A stretch of 32,362 nucleotides of DNA from positions 1 through 32,362 of the forward strand of contig JAISWZ010000326.1 in NCBI GenBank assembly GCA_031270945.1. Direction: 5' to 3'. A model generated the notes under the pieces. It was given only the letters and a program-made list of their open reading frames with translations, did no database searches and was not told where the DNA came from. Both the position numbers and the translations under genes were made by a program. This stretch comes from Clostridiales bacterium (GTDB lineage: Bacteria; Bacillota; Clostridia; Lachnospirales; WQUN01). Position 1 is the first letter of the stretch, and each line of letters starts with the position of its first letter. Shown piece after piece: positions 17,769 to 26,192 of the stretch.

Positions 17769-18980
17769 CTAGTCAGCCTGCGCTCCCAGCTTGGCTGACT
17801 GCCCTGCAGGAAGGAACCCTGCGCCTTTGCAGCACGGGCATTCTTCCAGCAGAATCCTGGCCAGGCTCTCACGGGTCTTTCTTCTCGTGATCTGCATCAA
17901 GCCCAGCTCAGTCATTCCGATAATGTTTGTCTTTATGCGGTCCTTCGCTATCTCCTGGGAAAAGAAGCCGTAGAGGCGCTTGATGTCCTCTTCAAACTCC
18001 ATGTTTATAAAGTCGATGATGATCATGCCCGACAAGTTCCTGAGCCTTATCTGCGCCGCCATTTCCTTTGCGGCCTCGATGTTCGCCTGGAGTATCGATT
18101 CCCTCCGGTTGCGCTTGCCGATGTACTTGCCGGTGTTTACGTCAATGATTACGCACGCCTCGGTCTGCTCGATTATGAGGAACCCTCCGCAGTCGAGGTT
18201 GATCTTCTTTTCCAGCGCCTTTTTGATCTGGCGCTCCAGGTTCGCGTCAAAGAGGGGGGCAGGCCCTTCATGAAGCTTCACTGCGCTTCCTAGCCCAGCT
18301 ACGCAGTGCTCCACTTCCTCTTTGACCATTTCCAGCTGCGAGGGATCGTTCACCTCTACCTCATCCACGTCTTCGCGCAAAAGCTCTCTCAGGACGTTGT
18401 TTTCTTGGTAGATAAGGCAAGGCGCCTTAAGCATCGGCCCCTTCTCCACAACATTTTTGTATACGGCGACCTGCTTGTCCATGTCGGCGCAGATTTCCTC
18501 TTCTGTCTTGGATTCGCTGCTGGTCCTGAGTATCACCCCGAACCCCGCCGGAAGCCTGGCCCTGGCAATAGCCTTGAGCCTGTCCCTTTCCCTGGCGTCT
18601 TTGATCTTGTGGGAGACCCCTACCTCTGCTGTGTCGTTCTTGAATAGCACAACAAACCTGCCAATGATGTCCAGCTGTTCGCTCAAGCTGGCGCCTTTTT
18701 CGCCAGACGGATCCTTCCTAGCTTGAACTACGATCTGGTGCCCGCTTCTTACCGTTTTCTTGCGGTTCATCTCGACAACGTTCAAGAAGCCGTTTTTTGC
18801 CTGTCCAATGTCGACAAAGGCGAATTGGTTGGGCAGCACGTTCTTGACCACCCCTAGGTATATGTTTCCCGTTATGCTTCTGCTATGCTTTCGCTCAGCT
18901 ATAAGGTCCACCAATTTGCCGTTCTCCACCATCGCCGTCCTGTAAAAGTCCCCGGTGGAGTCCATCAATATGCGTTTCAT
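17769..18980 (-). CDS. rng: Ribonuclease E/G family endoribonuclease
   Basis: 403 residues with ribosome binding site AGGAGAGCTT before ATG (MKRILMDSTGD...). RNase G/E cleaves single-stranded RNA in rRNA maturation and mRNA decay in the cytosol. An S1-like RNA-binding domain lies near residues 35-120 (GNIYLGVVKNVLPNQFAFVD). The DNase I-like catalytic part carries the metal-binding Asp280 (IIDVNTGK) and Asp323 (IIIDFINME), spaced 43 residues as in E. coli RNase E. The zinc-link CPCCKGAG (Cys381/Cys384) is near the end. The protein ends about 15 residues later, so it lacks the C-terminal small domain extension of longer homologues. No operon partner on the minus strand. RNase G rather than E is chosen from the length. 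Confidence 0.93.
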   Translation of the reverse strand: MKRILMDSTGDFYRTAMVENGKLVDLIAERKHSRSITGNIYLGVVKNVLPNQFAFVDIGQAKNGFLNVVEMNRKKTVRSGHQIVVQARKDPSGEKGASLSEQLDIIGRFVVLFKNDTAEVGVSHKIKDARERDRLKAIARARLPAGFGVILRTSSESKTEEEICADMDKQVAVYKNVVEKGPMLKAPCLIYQENNVLRELLREDVDEVEVNDPSQLEMVKEEVEHCVAGLGSAVKLHEGPAPLFDANLERQIKKALEKKINLDCGGFLIIEQTEACVIIDVNTGKYIGKRNRRESILQANIEAAKEMAAQIRLRNLSGMIIIDFINMEFEEDIKRLYGFFSQEIAKDRIKTNIIGMTELGLMQITRRKTRESLARILLEECPCCKGAGFLPAGQSAKLGAQAD

Positions 18981-19052
18981 AAGCTCTCCTTCGCCCCAAG
19001 GCGCGCCCCGGAGCCAAGCCTCCCGCTCGTGGAAGCGCTATCGCGATTTAAA

Positions 19053-19266
19053 GCATATCCCAAAATTTGGCCAAGCCAGCTGCAAGAACTCCTTCAAGGC
19101 CATAAAATCAAGGCTTTGGCCAGATCTTGCAAGACTTAGTGCATATCTCAAAATTCCGCAAGTGGCGCAGCAAAAGTCATCGCGATGCCTTAACGCGTGA
19201 CTTTTGCAAGCCATAAAATAAATTTGAGATATGCTCTTTGGCTTGCCTTTTGGAATTTTGGGATAC
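19053..19266. repeat. Nested palindromic elements (B-type copy inside outer ends)
   Basis: An inner complete element, 19141-19234 (GCATATCTCAAAATT...AATTTGAGATATGC), shows compensated changes (CTC / GAG) in its ends. Outer ends GCATATCCCAAAATTTGG at 19053 and GGAATTTTGGGATACC at 19252-19267 face each other around it, suggesting insertion of one copy into another. Confidence 0.75.
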
Positions 19267-19345
19267 CCTCTTATACAAGCGAGCGAAAGCAGCCCTCTTT
19301 CCGCTCGTTCACGAGCCGATAATCGGGTTTGCTTGCCCAGCGGGC

Positions 19346-19406
19346 GCATATCCCAACTTTATTCCGATGCGCGAAAAGTCCGGCACTTAGAAATTTTGGG
19401 ACATGC
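19346..19406. repeat. Short palindromic element
   Basis: GCATATCCCAACTTT...AAATTTTGGGACATGC, 61 bp, with a poorly conserved core. Confidence 0.65.
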
Positions 19407-19774
19407 ACATGCGAGCGCTCAAATCCGGAGCGAAAAGAATTGCGCCTTCACTCGCCAGCGGTTGCTCGCGAGCGAAAACAAAAACGAAATTTTGCTGGCT
19501 TGCGCATGAAAGCCCTATCGGAAACGTAAAATTTCTTGGCTTGCCGCCGCAATCATTCATATGTTTTCGCTCGCAAGCATCTAACAAAAAGCAAAATTTT
19601 CGCATCCCCATCGCAGGTCAAATGAGGCCTTGCATGGTTTATTATACCAAATGATTGTTGTTCCGGCAACCGCTTTTGGGCATTTTTCAACGCTTATTTG
19701 CGCAATTTAATAGAATGCGCCTGCCCATGATAGGGTAGCATAATACTGGCGAGCGTTCAAACGCAGAATTAAAA

Positions 19775-19919
19775 GCATATCCCAAATTGAATCTGCGGCT
19801 TGAAAAAGCCGCGCAGTCCGCTCGCGCTTGATCGCTAAAGCCCGAGACAAGCATAGATGCATTTGGCGGTTTGCCCTGAACGTTGAGCCGCCGCCATCCT
19901 GCGCCTTTTTGGGATATGC
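19775..19919. repeat. Long palindromic element
   Basis: GCATATCCCAAATTG at the left and TTTTTGGGATATGC at the right, 145 bp apart. A small GCGGCTTGAAAAAGCCGC hairpin lies near the left end. Confidence 0.65.
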
Positions 19920-20377
19920 TCTTAAGATAATTCCGTAAAAGCCGCTCTGCAGCATGGCTGGCGCCTTGATCATGCGCCCGAGGGCTGGCTGAGCTCTTGC
20001 CCGCTTTTTCAGGCAAAACAAGCCCCCAGAATTCCGGCGCCACTCCACGCGCCAAGGATATGCGCTAGGAGCATATCCCAACATAAACTTAGGCAGCGCC
20101 CAGCGTTGCCGCCATTGCCGGCTTGCCATAAATGGCTCAGTCTAAGATTAGCACTGCAAGCGTTATAAAGCAATACCCGCCAACAATTGCCTAATCCAAA
20201 CAGTTGAGCGTCTGCGCGCATCTTTAGGGAAATCGGGCAGTCGGCGCTTCTTCTTGCTAACTGCTATATCTTTATAATCATTTTAATAAGTAATTTATTC
20301 CAATTCCTTATCCAATTATAAGCTTGTACCGCTTACAATCCCCAACCCATGCGGTTTGTCCCAATTTTCTTTCTTTT

Positions 20378-20392
20378 CCTGACCTGGTCAGG
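20378..20392 (+). promoter_or_regulatory. Palindromic operator candidate upstream of the flavoprotein promoter
   Basis: CCTGAC-CTG-GTCAGG, a perfect 6-bp dyad placed 15 bp before the -35 hexamer. It could be a regulator site responding to oxygen or NO. The regulator is unknown. Confidence 0.4.
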
Positions 20393-20407
20393 TGTTCCAA
20401 AACACTA

Positions 20408-20436
20408 TTGCAAAAAGCTTGGCTTGCAGGTATCAT
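20408..20436 (+). promoter_or_regulatory. Promoter of the flavo-diiron protein gene
   Basis: TTGCAA, a 17-bp spacer, then TATCAT. A start near 20443 gives a leader of about 70 nt. Confidence 0.55.
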
Positions 20437-20512
20437 AAAACTTAACGCTTGGCGAAACGCTTTTCACAAGAATCGCTTTTCACAAGAAGCACTATCATAG
20501 GAGGATATGCAT

Positions 20513-21715
20513 ATGCTAAAACCGCTTTTAGTCAAAGAGGGAATCAATTGGGTCGGCTCCTTGGATTTCGACATCAGGGTATTTGACATCATTATGGAGA
20601 CCGAGAACGGAACCACCTACAACTCCTATGTTGTCCAGGGATCAGAGAAAACCGCCCTGGTAGAGGTCTGCAAGGAAGGCTTTTTCGATGAGTTTCTTGA
20701 AAGGCTCAAAGGGGTCACTGACCCCGCTTCCATAGACTATGTGGTGCTGGATCACACAGAGCCGGATCACACTGGCAGCCTTCACAGGCTTTTGGACATC
20801 TGCCCCAACGCCACGCTGGTTGCCACCAACACGGCGCTTCGCTTCATCAAGGAGATCCTGAACAAGGAAGCCAAGTCCTTGGCGGTCAAAGAGGGGGATA
20901 CGCTGGAGCTTGGCGGCAAGACGCTGACCTTCATCCCCGCGCCGCTCCTGCACTGGCCGGATACCATGTTCACGTACATCCCGCAAGACAAAGTCTTGTT
21001 CACCTGCGACTCCTTCGGCTGCCACTACGCCAGCGAGGAAGTGTTCAACGACCTGATCAAAGGGGATTTCTACGACTCCTACAAATACTACTTTGACGCG
21101 ATCATGGGCCCGTTCAAGCCAAGCGTCCAAGCTGGGCTAAAGAAGATAGAGGGGCTTGAGATAGAGATGATCCTCAACGGGCACGGGCCCGTTATCAGAA
21201 AGGATCCGGAGAAGTACCTGGAATACTACCGCCAGTGGTCCAAGCCCCACAAGAACGAACCCCCTCTCGCTGTCGTCGCGTACGTGACAGCCTACGGCTA
21301 CACAAGGCAGCTGGCTGAGTCCATCACCTCCGGCATCAAGTCGGCTGGAAACATAGACGTGAAGGTCTTTGACCTGGTCAAGGACGGAGACAAAGAGGCA
21401 AGAGCTACAATCGAAGCCAGCGATGGCTTCCTGCTGGGATCACCCACGCTAGTGGGCGAGGCTTTGCCTCCGATCCTGCAGATCCTGGCCTGGATAAACC
21501 CCATAATCCACAAGGGAAAGCTGGCTGGGGCGTTCGGATCCTTCGGCTGGAGCGGTGAAGCCGTGCCAAACCTGGAGGCCAGGCTCAAGCAGCTTAAGTT
21601 CAAAGTGCCCGTGCCAGGCCTGAGGGTTCAGTTCAAGCCCACAGACGCTCAGCTGGAAGAGGCTGTTCAGTACGGAGCCGCGTTCGGAAAGGCGCTCCTG
21701 GAGTCCAGGGCGTAG
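20513..21715 (+). CDS. FprA-family A-type flavoprotein (flavo-diiron protein)
   Basis: 400 residues. I start at ATG 20513 (MLKPLLVKEG...), 8 nt after AGGAGG; the ATG two codons earlier is too close. The family reduces O2 to water and/or NO to N2O in the cytosol of anaerobes, with electrons from rubredoxin or similar carriers. The N-terminal metallo-beta-lactamase-like domain has the complete diiron ligand set: His81-x-Glu83-x-Asp85-His86, His147, Asp166 and His224. The C-terminal flavodoxin-like domain (about 257-400, starting AVVAYVTAYGYT) binds FMN. There is no fused rubredoxin, so an external donor is expected. It is a single-gene unit with its own promoter, a dyad and a terminator. Confidence 0.95.
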   Translation: MLKPLLVKEGINWVGSLDFDIRVFDIIMETENGTTYNSYVVQGSEKTALVEVCKEGFFDEFLERLKGVTDPASIDYVVLDHTEPDHTGSLHRLLDICPNATLVATNTALRFIKEILNKEAKSLAVKEGDTLELGGKTLTFIPAPLLHWPDTMFTYIPQDKVLFTCDSFGCHYASEEVFNDLIKGDFYDSYKYYFDAIMGPFKPSVQAGLKKIEGLEIEMILNGHGPVIRKDPEKYLEYYRQWSKPHKNEPPLAVVAYVTAYGYTRQLAESITSGIKSAGNIDVKVFDLVKDGDKEARATIEASDGFLLGSPTLVGEALPPILQILAWINPIIHKGKLAGAFGSFGWSGEAVPNLEARLKQLKFKVPVPGLRVQFKPTDAQLEEAVQYGAAFGKALLESRA

Positions 21716-21737
21716 GCGAGGCTGCAGTGACGCGCCA

Positions 21738-21764
21738 AATAGGGGCGCTCGCGCCCCTATTTTT
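21738..21764 (+). terminator. Terminator of the flavo-diiron protein gene
   Basis: Ten-bp stem AATAGGGGCG / CGCCCCTATT with loop CTCG followed by T residues, 22 nt after the stop. Confidence 0.85.
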
Positions 21765-21856
21765 AAAACAAAAAATAAATAAAAATAAATTAATAAAAAA
21801 CAAAAATCAAAAATATAAATAAATTTAAAAAATAAAAACCAAAACCAAATCTTGAG

Positions 21857-21879
21857 AGGGGGCTTGCGCCCCCTTTTTT
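21857..21879 (+). terminator. Second hairpin between convergent genes
   Basis: GGGGGC-TTGC-GCCCCC followed by six T on the plus strand. An A-rich tract of about 90 nt (21762-21852) separates it from the first terminator. Read on the minus strand that tract becomes T-rich after the hairpin, so it may also end the binding-protein mRNA. Confidence 0.7.
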
Positions 21880-21900
21880 ATTGCCCATCTCTTTCCAGCT

Positions 21901-22875
21901 TTACTGCCCTTCTCTTTCCAAGAATTCCTTGTAGTTGTCCTTGTCAACCATTATTCCTTGAACCACCACAGGATCGCCTACCTCGCTGTTGGCCAGCCTT
22001 AACGCGTAGTCAACCGCTTCGGAGGCCGCCTGAGGCATCTGGGCCACTCCGCCTATCCATAGCCAGGGGTTCGCCTTGATTAGCTTGAAATACCCTTGGC
22101 TGTAGCCAGCGCCAGCGATAGCCTTTATGTCCGTCCTGCCCGAGTCCTTGATGGCTTGGCAAACTTCAACAAGGCAGTTCTCGTTCATGGAAAAGACGGC
22201 GTCCAGCGTATGGTTGGCGGCAAGCGCCTTTGAGACGCCTCCGTTTGACCAGTAGCTTTCTCCAAGCTGGACGATGCGGATGTTAGGGGCAAGCTCAGTT
22301 ATCTTTTTGCAAAAGACGTCTTCCCCTCTACCAACTTTTTCGTCCATATCCTTGAATATGGCCACTACTCCTTTCCCCTCGGTTTTTTCAGCCAGGTATT
22401 CAGCCGCGATCCGCCCTGTCTCTCCGACATCGAGCCCTATCGAGCGAGCGCCCTCTACTGAGGCGTCCATTTTGTAAATGACGACCGGCACTCCCTGCTC
22501 CACGAGCGCTGACACTTGATCTTCCATGCCGCTCCAGGCTGACATGCAAACAATCGCGTCAGCTTTCCACTCCAGCAGCTCGTTGATCTTTCCTACCATC
22601 TCCAGCGCGCTTGCAGCGTTCAAGAACTTGCCTAGCGCTCTCTGGTCATTTTCCAGAGTGGCCAGCCTGGCCTCGGCGTAGCTCTGGGTCTGGTTTGATC
22701 CCGTCAGGGCAAGCACCCCGATCTTTTTCAGGCTTTCCCGGACGCTCCGGGTCGGCTCAGCGGCCGCCCTTTCAATTTGCCTGCTCTGCCTGGTCTTTTG
22801 TTCCACATCGCCAGAGACCCCGCATGACGCCAGGACAAAGGAAAGCAATAGGGCGGCAATGCATAGCTTCTTCAT
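21901..22875 (-). CDS. Sugar-type ABC transporter substrate-binding lipoprotein
   Basis: 324 residues. The signal peptide MKKLCIAALLLSFVLASC ends in the lipobox LASC with Cys18 as the lipidation site, so the protein should be anchored to the outer face of the membrane. The remainder has a periplasmic-binding-protein type 1 (RbsB-like) pattern: DAIVCMSAWSGMEDQVSALV, a second-domain segment IGLDVGETGRIAAEYL, and AVFSMNENCLVEVCQAIKDSG before the last lobe. Ligand unknown. No permease or ATPase gene adjoins it, so its transporter is encoded elsewhere or the gene has been separated from its operon. The ribosome binding site is GAGGATGAG. Confidence 0.88.
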   Translation of the reverse strand: MKKLCIAALLLSFVLASCGVSGDVEQKTRQSRQIERAAAEPTRSVRESLKKIGVLALTGSNQTQSYAEARLATLENDQRALGKFLNAASALEMVGKINELLEWKADAIVCMSAWSGMEDQVSALVEQGVPVVIYKMDASVEGARSIGLDVGETGRIAAEYLAEKTEGKGVVAIFKDMDEKVGRGEDVFCKKITELAPNIRIVQLGESYWSNGGVSKALAANHTLDAVFSMNENCLVEVCQAIKDSGRTDIKAIAGAGYSQGYFKLIKANPWLWIGGVAQMPQAASEAVDYALRLANSEVGDPVVVQGIMVDKDNYKEFLEREGQ

Positions 22876-23011
22876 TCAACTCATCCTCGCCGCGCTGCGC
22901 TCCCGCAGCATTGTCATTTGCCTTGCGCTCAATGATTTAAGCGTCTTCCCTTATTATGGAATAGGCTGGAGGATGGTATCCATAGCATATATTGCCATTT
23001 GCTGGCGCAAC

Positions 23012-23040
23012 AAAAAAGGACTGCGCTTTGCGCAATCCTT
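23012..23040 (-). terminator. Terminator of the sec operon
   Basis: On the minus strand GGATTGCGC-AAA-GCGCAGTCC (one mismatch) followed by TTTTTTG, about 110 nt after the secF stop. On the plus strand it is followed by a T-rich tract of about 90 nt. Confidence 0.7.
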
Positions 23041-23149
23041 TTGGTTTTGGTTTTTTTTGTTTTTTGGTTTTTTGATTTTTTGATTTTATATTTTTTTGCT
23101 CTTTTTATTTTTATATTCCCTTTTCACTTTCTACAACAAACCCTACCCA

Positions 23150-24226
23150 TTAAACCGTGGCGTCCGGCTTGGTTTTCTTCGCTTTTTTGTAGCTGCTGCG
23201 GGCATTTCTGCCTCCGCTTGCGGCATTGCTTCTGCTTCTGCTCCTGGTGGGAACATTGGTTTTTGAAAGCTCAGATTCGGCTTTCGCTGGCGCAGGGCCG
23301 TTTGACGCGCGAGACTCGGGCTTCGCGGGCTGAGCTGCTGTTGCCGCAACTGGTTCAGGCTTGTGGTTCAACATATACCAGAAGCTTCCTGACAAAAAGA
23401 TGGAAGAGTATCCGCCAGCCACTACGCCTATCATGATTGGGAGAGAGAACTCTTTGATCGATGAGACGCCAACGATGTAAAGCGCCAGAACCGACACAAA
23501 CACAGTCAAAGAGGTAAAGACAGAGCGCCTCATTGTCTGCATGACGCTTGTGTTGACAAGCTCAGCCAGGGAGACCTTGCGGAGCCTGGTTCTGTTTTCC
23601 CTGATCCTGTCAAACAAGACTATGGTTGCGTTTATGGAATATCCAAGTATGGTGAGAACTGCGGCGATAAACGAGTAGTTCAGGGGGATTCTCAATATGG
23701 CGTAGAAGGCTATCATGACAAGCGCGTCATGCAAAAGAGCCATGATTGACGCGGCGCCCATGCGGATATCGCGAAAGCGGATGGAGATGTAAACCAGCAT
23801 GGCGGCGCAAGCCACTATGACGGCCATAACGGCAGCTCTCTGCATGTCCGCTGAAATGGTCGGGCTTATGTCCGAATAGGTGAAGGCGCTGTCCTCCAAA
23901 GAATACTGAGTCTTAAACTTTTCTATGAGGCTTATGCGGGTAGCCTGGTCGATGGATCTCATGCGTATGAGGACCTGGTCTCCGCCAGCGACCTTCTGGA
24001 TCTGCGGAGCGGCTTGCCCAGTAATTTCTTTTGTGATCGCAGCTATGTCATCATTGTTGAACTCTTGACCTATTTCGATCTGGAATGATGTTCCTCCAGA
24101 AAACTCCACATCCAAGTTGAAGGGGCCATTGCCTGAGACGCCGTTAATGATCATGAACGCTATGCCAAGAGCAAGCGCAACCAATGATCCTGTTATATAG
24201 CGGAACCTGTTTTCAACTATTCGCAT
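23150..24226 (-). CDS. secF: Protein translocase subunit SecF
   Basis: 358 residues. SecF and SecD form the proton-driven membrane complex that pulls exported proteins out of the SecYEG channel. Seen are the first membrane helix (YITGSLVALALGIAFMII), the extracellular domain with FSGGTSFQIEIGQEF, and five further helices, including the NATIVLFDRIRENR segment typical of SecF. After the last helix comes an unusual tail of about 70 residues rich in Ala, Pro, Ser and basic residues (RSRSRSNAASGGRNARSSYK). The start overlaps secD by 14 nt, with AAGGAGG inside secD. A terminator follows. Confidence 0.95.
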   Translation of the reverse strand: MRIVENRFRYITGSLVALALGIAFMIINGVSGNGPFNLDVEFSGGTSFQIEIGQEFNNDDIAAITKEITGQAAPQIQKVAGGDQVLIRMRSIDQATRISLIEKFKTQYSLEDSAFTYSDISPTISADMQRAAVMAVIVACAAMLVYISIRFRDIRMGAASIMALLHDALVMIAFYAILRIPLNYSFIAAVLTILGYSINATIVLFDRIRENRTRLRKVSLAELVNTSVMQTMRRSVFTSLTVFVSVLALYIVGVSSIKEFSLPIMIGVVAGGYSSIFLSGSFWYMLNHKPEPVAATAAQPAKPESRASNGPAPAKAESELSKTNVPTRSRSRSNAASGGRNARSSYKKAKKTKPDATV

Positions 24227-25475
24227 TGGCTTCCGCCTCCTTATTCACTGGAGCGTAAAGCTTCCTGTCAGAAAGCCCAGCGCCAACAAAAGACTTGATG
24301 ATGAGACGAGTTACGGCAAGGGCTGTGATCATGGACACCACGATGCCTATGGCCAATGTCTGGGCGAATCCCTTGACAGGGCCTGTCCCAAGCCAGAAAA
24401 GAACCGCCGCCGCTATGAGGGTTGTCACGTTGCTGTCCACGATTGCCGGGAAAGCCCTTTCGAACCCGGCGTCTATCGACGCCCTGAGCGTCCTGTTGGC
24501 CGCGATCTCTTCTCTTATTCTCTCAAATATTATAACGTTGGCGTCAACCGCCATTCCAATTGACAGTATGATTCCCGCGATTCCGGGAAGCGTCAGGTTG
24601 ACTCCGACTCCGCTCAAAATGACCAGGACAAGCCCAGTGTAAATCAAAAGAGCCAGATCGGCGGCAACTCCAGCCATTCTGTAGAAAATGACCATGAATA
24701 TGATGATAAGGCCAATGGCAATGATTCCAGCAATGATTCCGGTTTGCAAAGCGTTGGCGCCAAGCTTCGCGCCCACGTTGCTGACAGAGAGCACGTCAAG
24801 GGCAAACGGAAGGGATCCTTCGCGTATGCTCCTGGCAAGTTCCTCAGCCCCTTCAGCTGTGAAGCTGCCAGATATGGACGCTACCCCGTCTGTGATTATA
24901 GCCTGCACTGTAGGCGAGGAAAGCATCTGGTCATCCAGGAAGATGGAGATGCTTTTTCCTATGTTTGCGCTGGTCGCGTCGGCAAACTTGCTTTTCCCCT
25001 CTGAAGTGAACTCAAGGGCCACACCGTATGCTCCAGCCACCCCTTGGGCGGACTGGGTGATTTCCCTCTGCGCGTCGGCCACGTCAGAGCCTGTGAGCAG
25101 AGTGTTTCCCGCCTCGTCCTTGAAAGTGAGCAAAGCGGTCTTTCCAAGCCCTGAAACTGCCTCCTCTGGATCATTTATTCCAGGGACGTCCACTCTGATC
25201 TGGTTTCCGCCTTGGAGGCCAACCTCAGCTTCGGTATAGTTTCTTGCGTCAAGCCTGCGCCTGATAAGGGACAAGGCCGACTCCATTTCTTGGTTGGACG
25301 GGGTCACGCCCCTAGGCGCATAGACAACTGTCACTCCGCCTTTTAGGTCAAGGCCTTGCTTGATGCCCGCAACGCCGAACAGCTTGCTCCGCCCTATTCC
25401 AAAAAATGACAAGACGCCTAGGCCTCCAGCTACGAGAACCACAAGCGCCAAAATCAAGATGCTTTTTTGTTTCAT
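24213..25475 (-). CDS. secD: Protein translocase subunit SecD
   Basis: 420 residues with ribosome binding site AGGAGG 5-6 nt before ATG. Partner of SecF in the SecDF translocation motor. Visible are the N-terminal helix, the conserved GLDLKGGVTVVY segment, the P1 extracellular domain and a membrane part with five helices including GMAVDANVIIFERIREE. The length fits the compact SecD of Firmicutes. It overlaps secF and follows scfB after a 717-bp spacer with repeats. Confidence 0.96.
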   Translation of the reverse strand: MKQKSILILALVVLVAGGLGVLSFFGIGRSKLFGVAGIKQGLDLKGGVTVVYAPRGVTPSNQEMESALSLIRRRLDARNYTEAEVGLQGGNQIRVDVPGINDPEEAVSGLGKTALLTFKDEAGNTLLTGSDVADAQREITQSAQGVAGAYGVALEFTSEGKSKFADATSANIGKSISIFLDDQMLSSPTVQAIITDGVASISGSFTAEGAEELARSIREGSLPFALDVLSVSNVGAKLGANALQTGIIAGIIAIGLIIIFMVIFYRMAGVAADLALLIYTGLVLVILSGVGVNLTLPGIAGIILSIGMAVDANVIIFERIREEIAANRTLRASIDAGFERAFPAIVDSNVTTLIAAAVLFWLGTGPVKGFAQTLAIGIVVSMITALAVTRLIIKSFVGAGLSDRKLYAPVNKEAEANANS

Positions 25476-25737
25476 TCTAATCCTCCTTGGCTCCCATTTT
25501 GGCTTTTGGGATTTGCTTTATATGCAAGTATCATTTGCCAAAAGCCGTAGACTTATAACATCGAATGCAAGCGCGCATCCCAAAGCGCATAAAGTCCTGG
25601 TTAGCCTTGCGTTCGCGAGGAAAACTAGGAAACCGCCTTCATTGTTTCCGCTCGTGAACATGAGTGAAAAACGCAGTTCTTTTCACTCACCTGCAACCCT
25701 GACTTTTCCAAGCTTAAAGCGATTGGGATATGTTTTT

Positions 25738-25772
25738 AGTGCATATCCCGAAATAAAGTCGGGATATGCACT
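25738..25772. repeat. Solo terminal palindrome of the element
   Basis: AGTGCATATCCCG / CGGGATATGCACT, 13-bp perfect arms with a 9-nt loop. The element ends are present without a core. Confidence 0.8.
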
Positions 25773-25788
25773 CAGTGGCGAAATTAAG

Positions 25789-25884
25789 GCATATCCCAAA
25801 ATTCCGTATTGGTGCCGGAAAAGTCCTGGCGAACGCTTCAACGCCGGACTTTTCCGGCACCTCGGATATAATTTTGGGATATGC
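25789..25884. repeat. Dispersed palindromic element, copy A3 (inverted)
   Basis: 96 bp, the reverse-complement orientation of copy A1. Inner stem GGTGCCGGAAAAGTCC / GGACTTTTCCGGCACC; both changed positions relative to A1 are compensated. Confidence 0.9.
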
Positions 25885-26192
25885 TCTAAAACCGCAACGC
25901 CGCAAGGGACGCTCGAAAAAGCGCTTGTTTTCAAGCTTTTTACGCTTGCGGCGCCTGGAGGGCGTCTTTGCTGCCCCAATGAGCAAAATCAGCAGATGTT
26001 TTCGCTCAAAAGCTGCGCTTGATTACGCTCCAAAGCCTTGCGCGCTAATCGCGCCGAAATACATTATAAGAGCTAAAACGCCAGCAGTCAACAGAAAGAA
26101 TAGCCAATTGAACCATGTCGCATTTTCTCACGCCTTTATTTCAAGCCTTTGTCTCATTCCTTTATTTCAAGCCTTTATCTCAAGCCTTTTTC

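Larger units (their letters stand above)
18981..20512. other. 1.5-kb intergenic region rich in palindromic elements
   Basis: No credible gene. It contains nested elements at 19053-19266, further copies at 19346 and 19775, a pair of facing half-ends (GGATATGC 20056-20063 and GCATATCCCA 20071-20080), and the promoter and palindrome of the flavoprotein gene. A 15-bp direct repeat CGCTTTTCACAAGAA lies at about 20458-20488 in its leader. Confidence 0.5.
25476..26192. other. Spacer between scfB and secD with palindromic elements
   Basis: No gene seen. Two elements lie at 25738-25772 and 25789-25884. Near 26130-26190 is a short run of a CTTTATTTCAAGCCTTT repeat (two to three copies). No clear promoter for secD was found. 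Confidence 0.45.
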
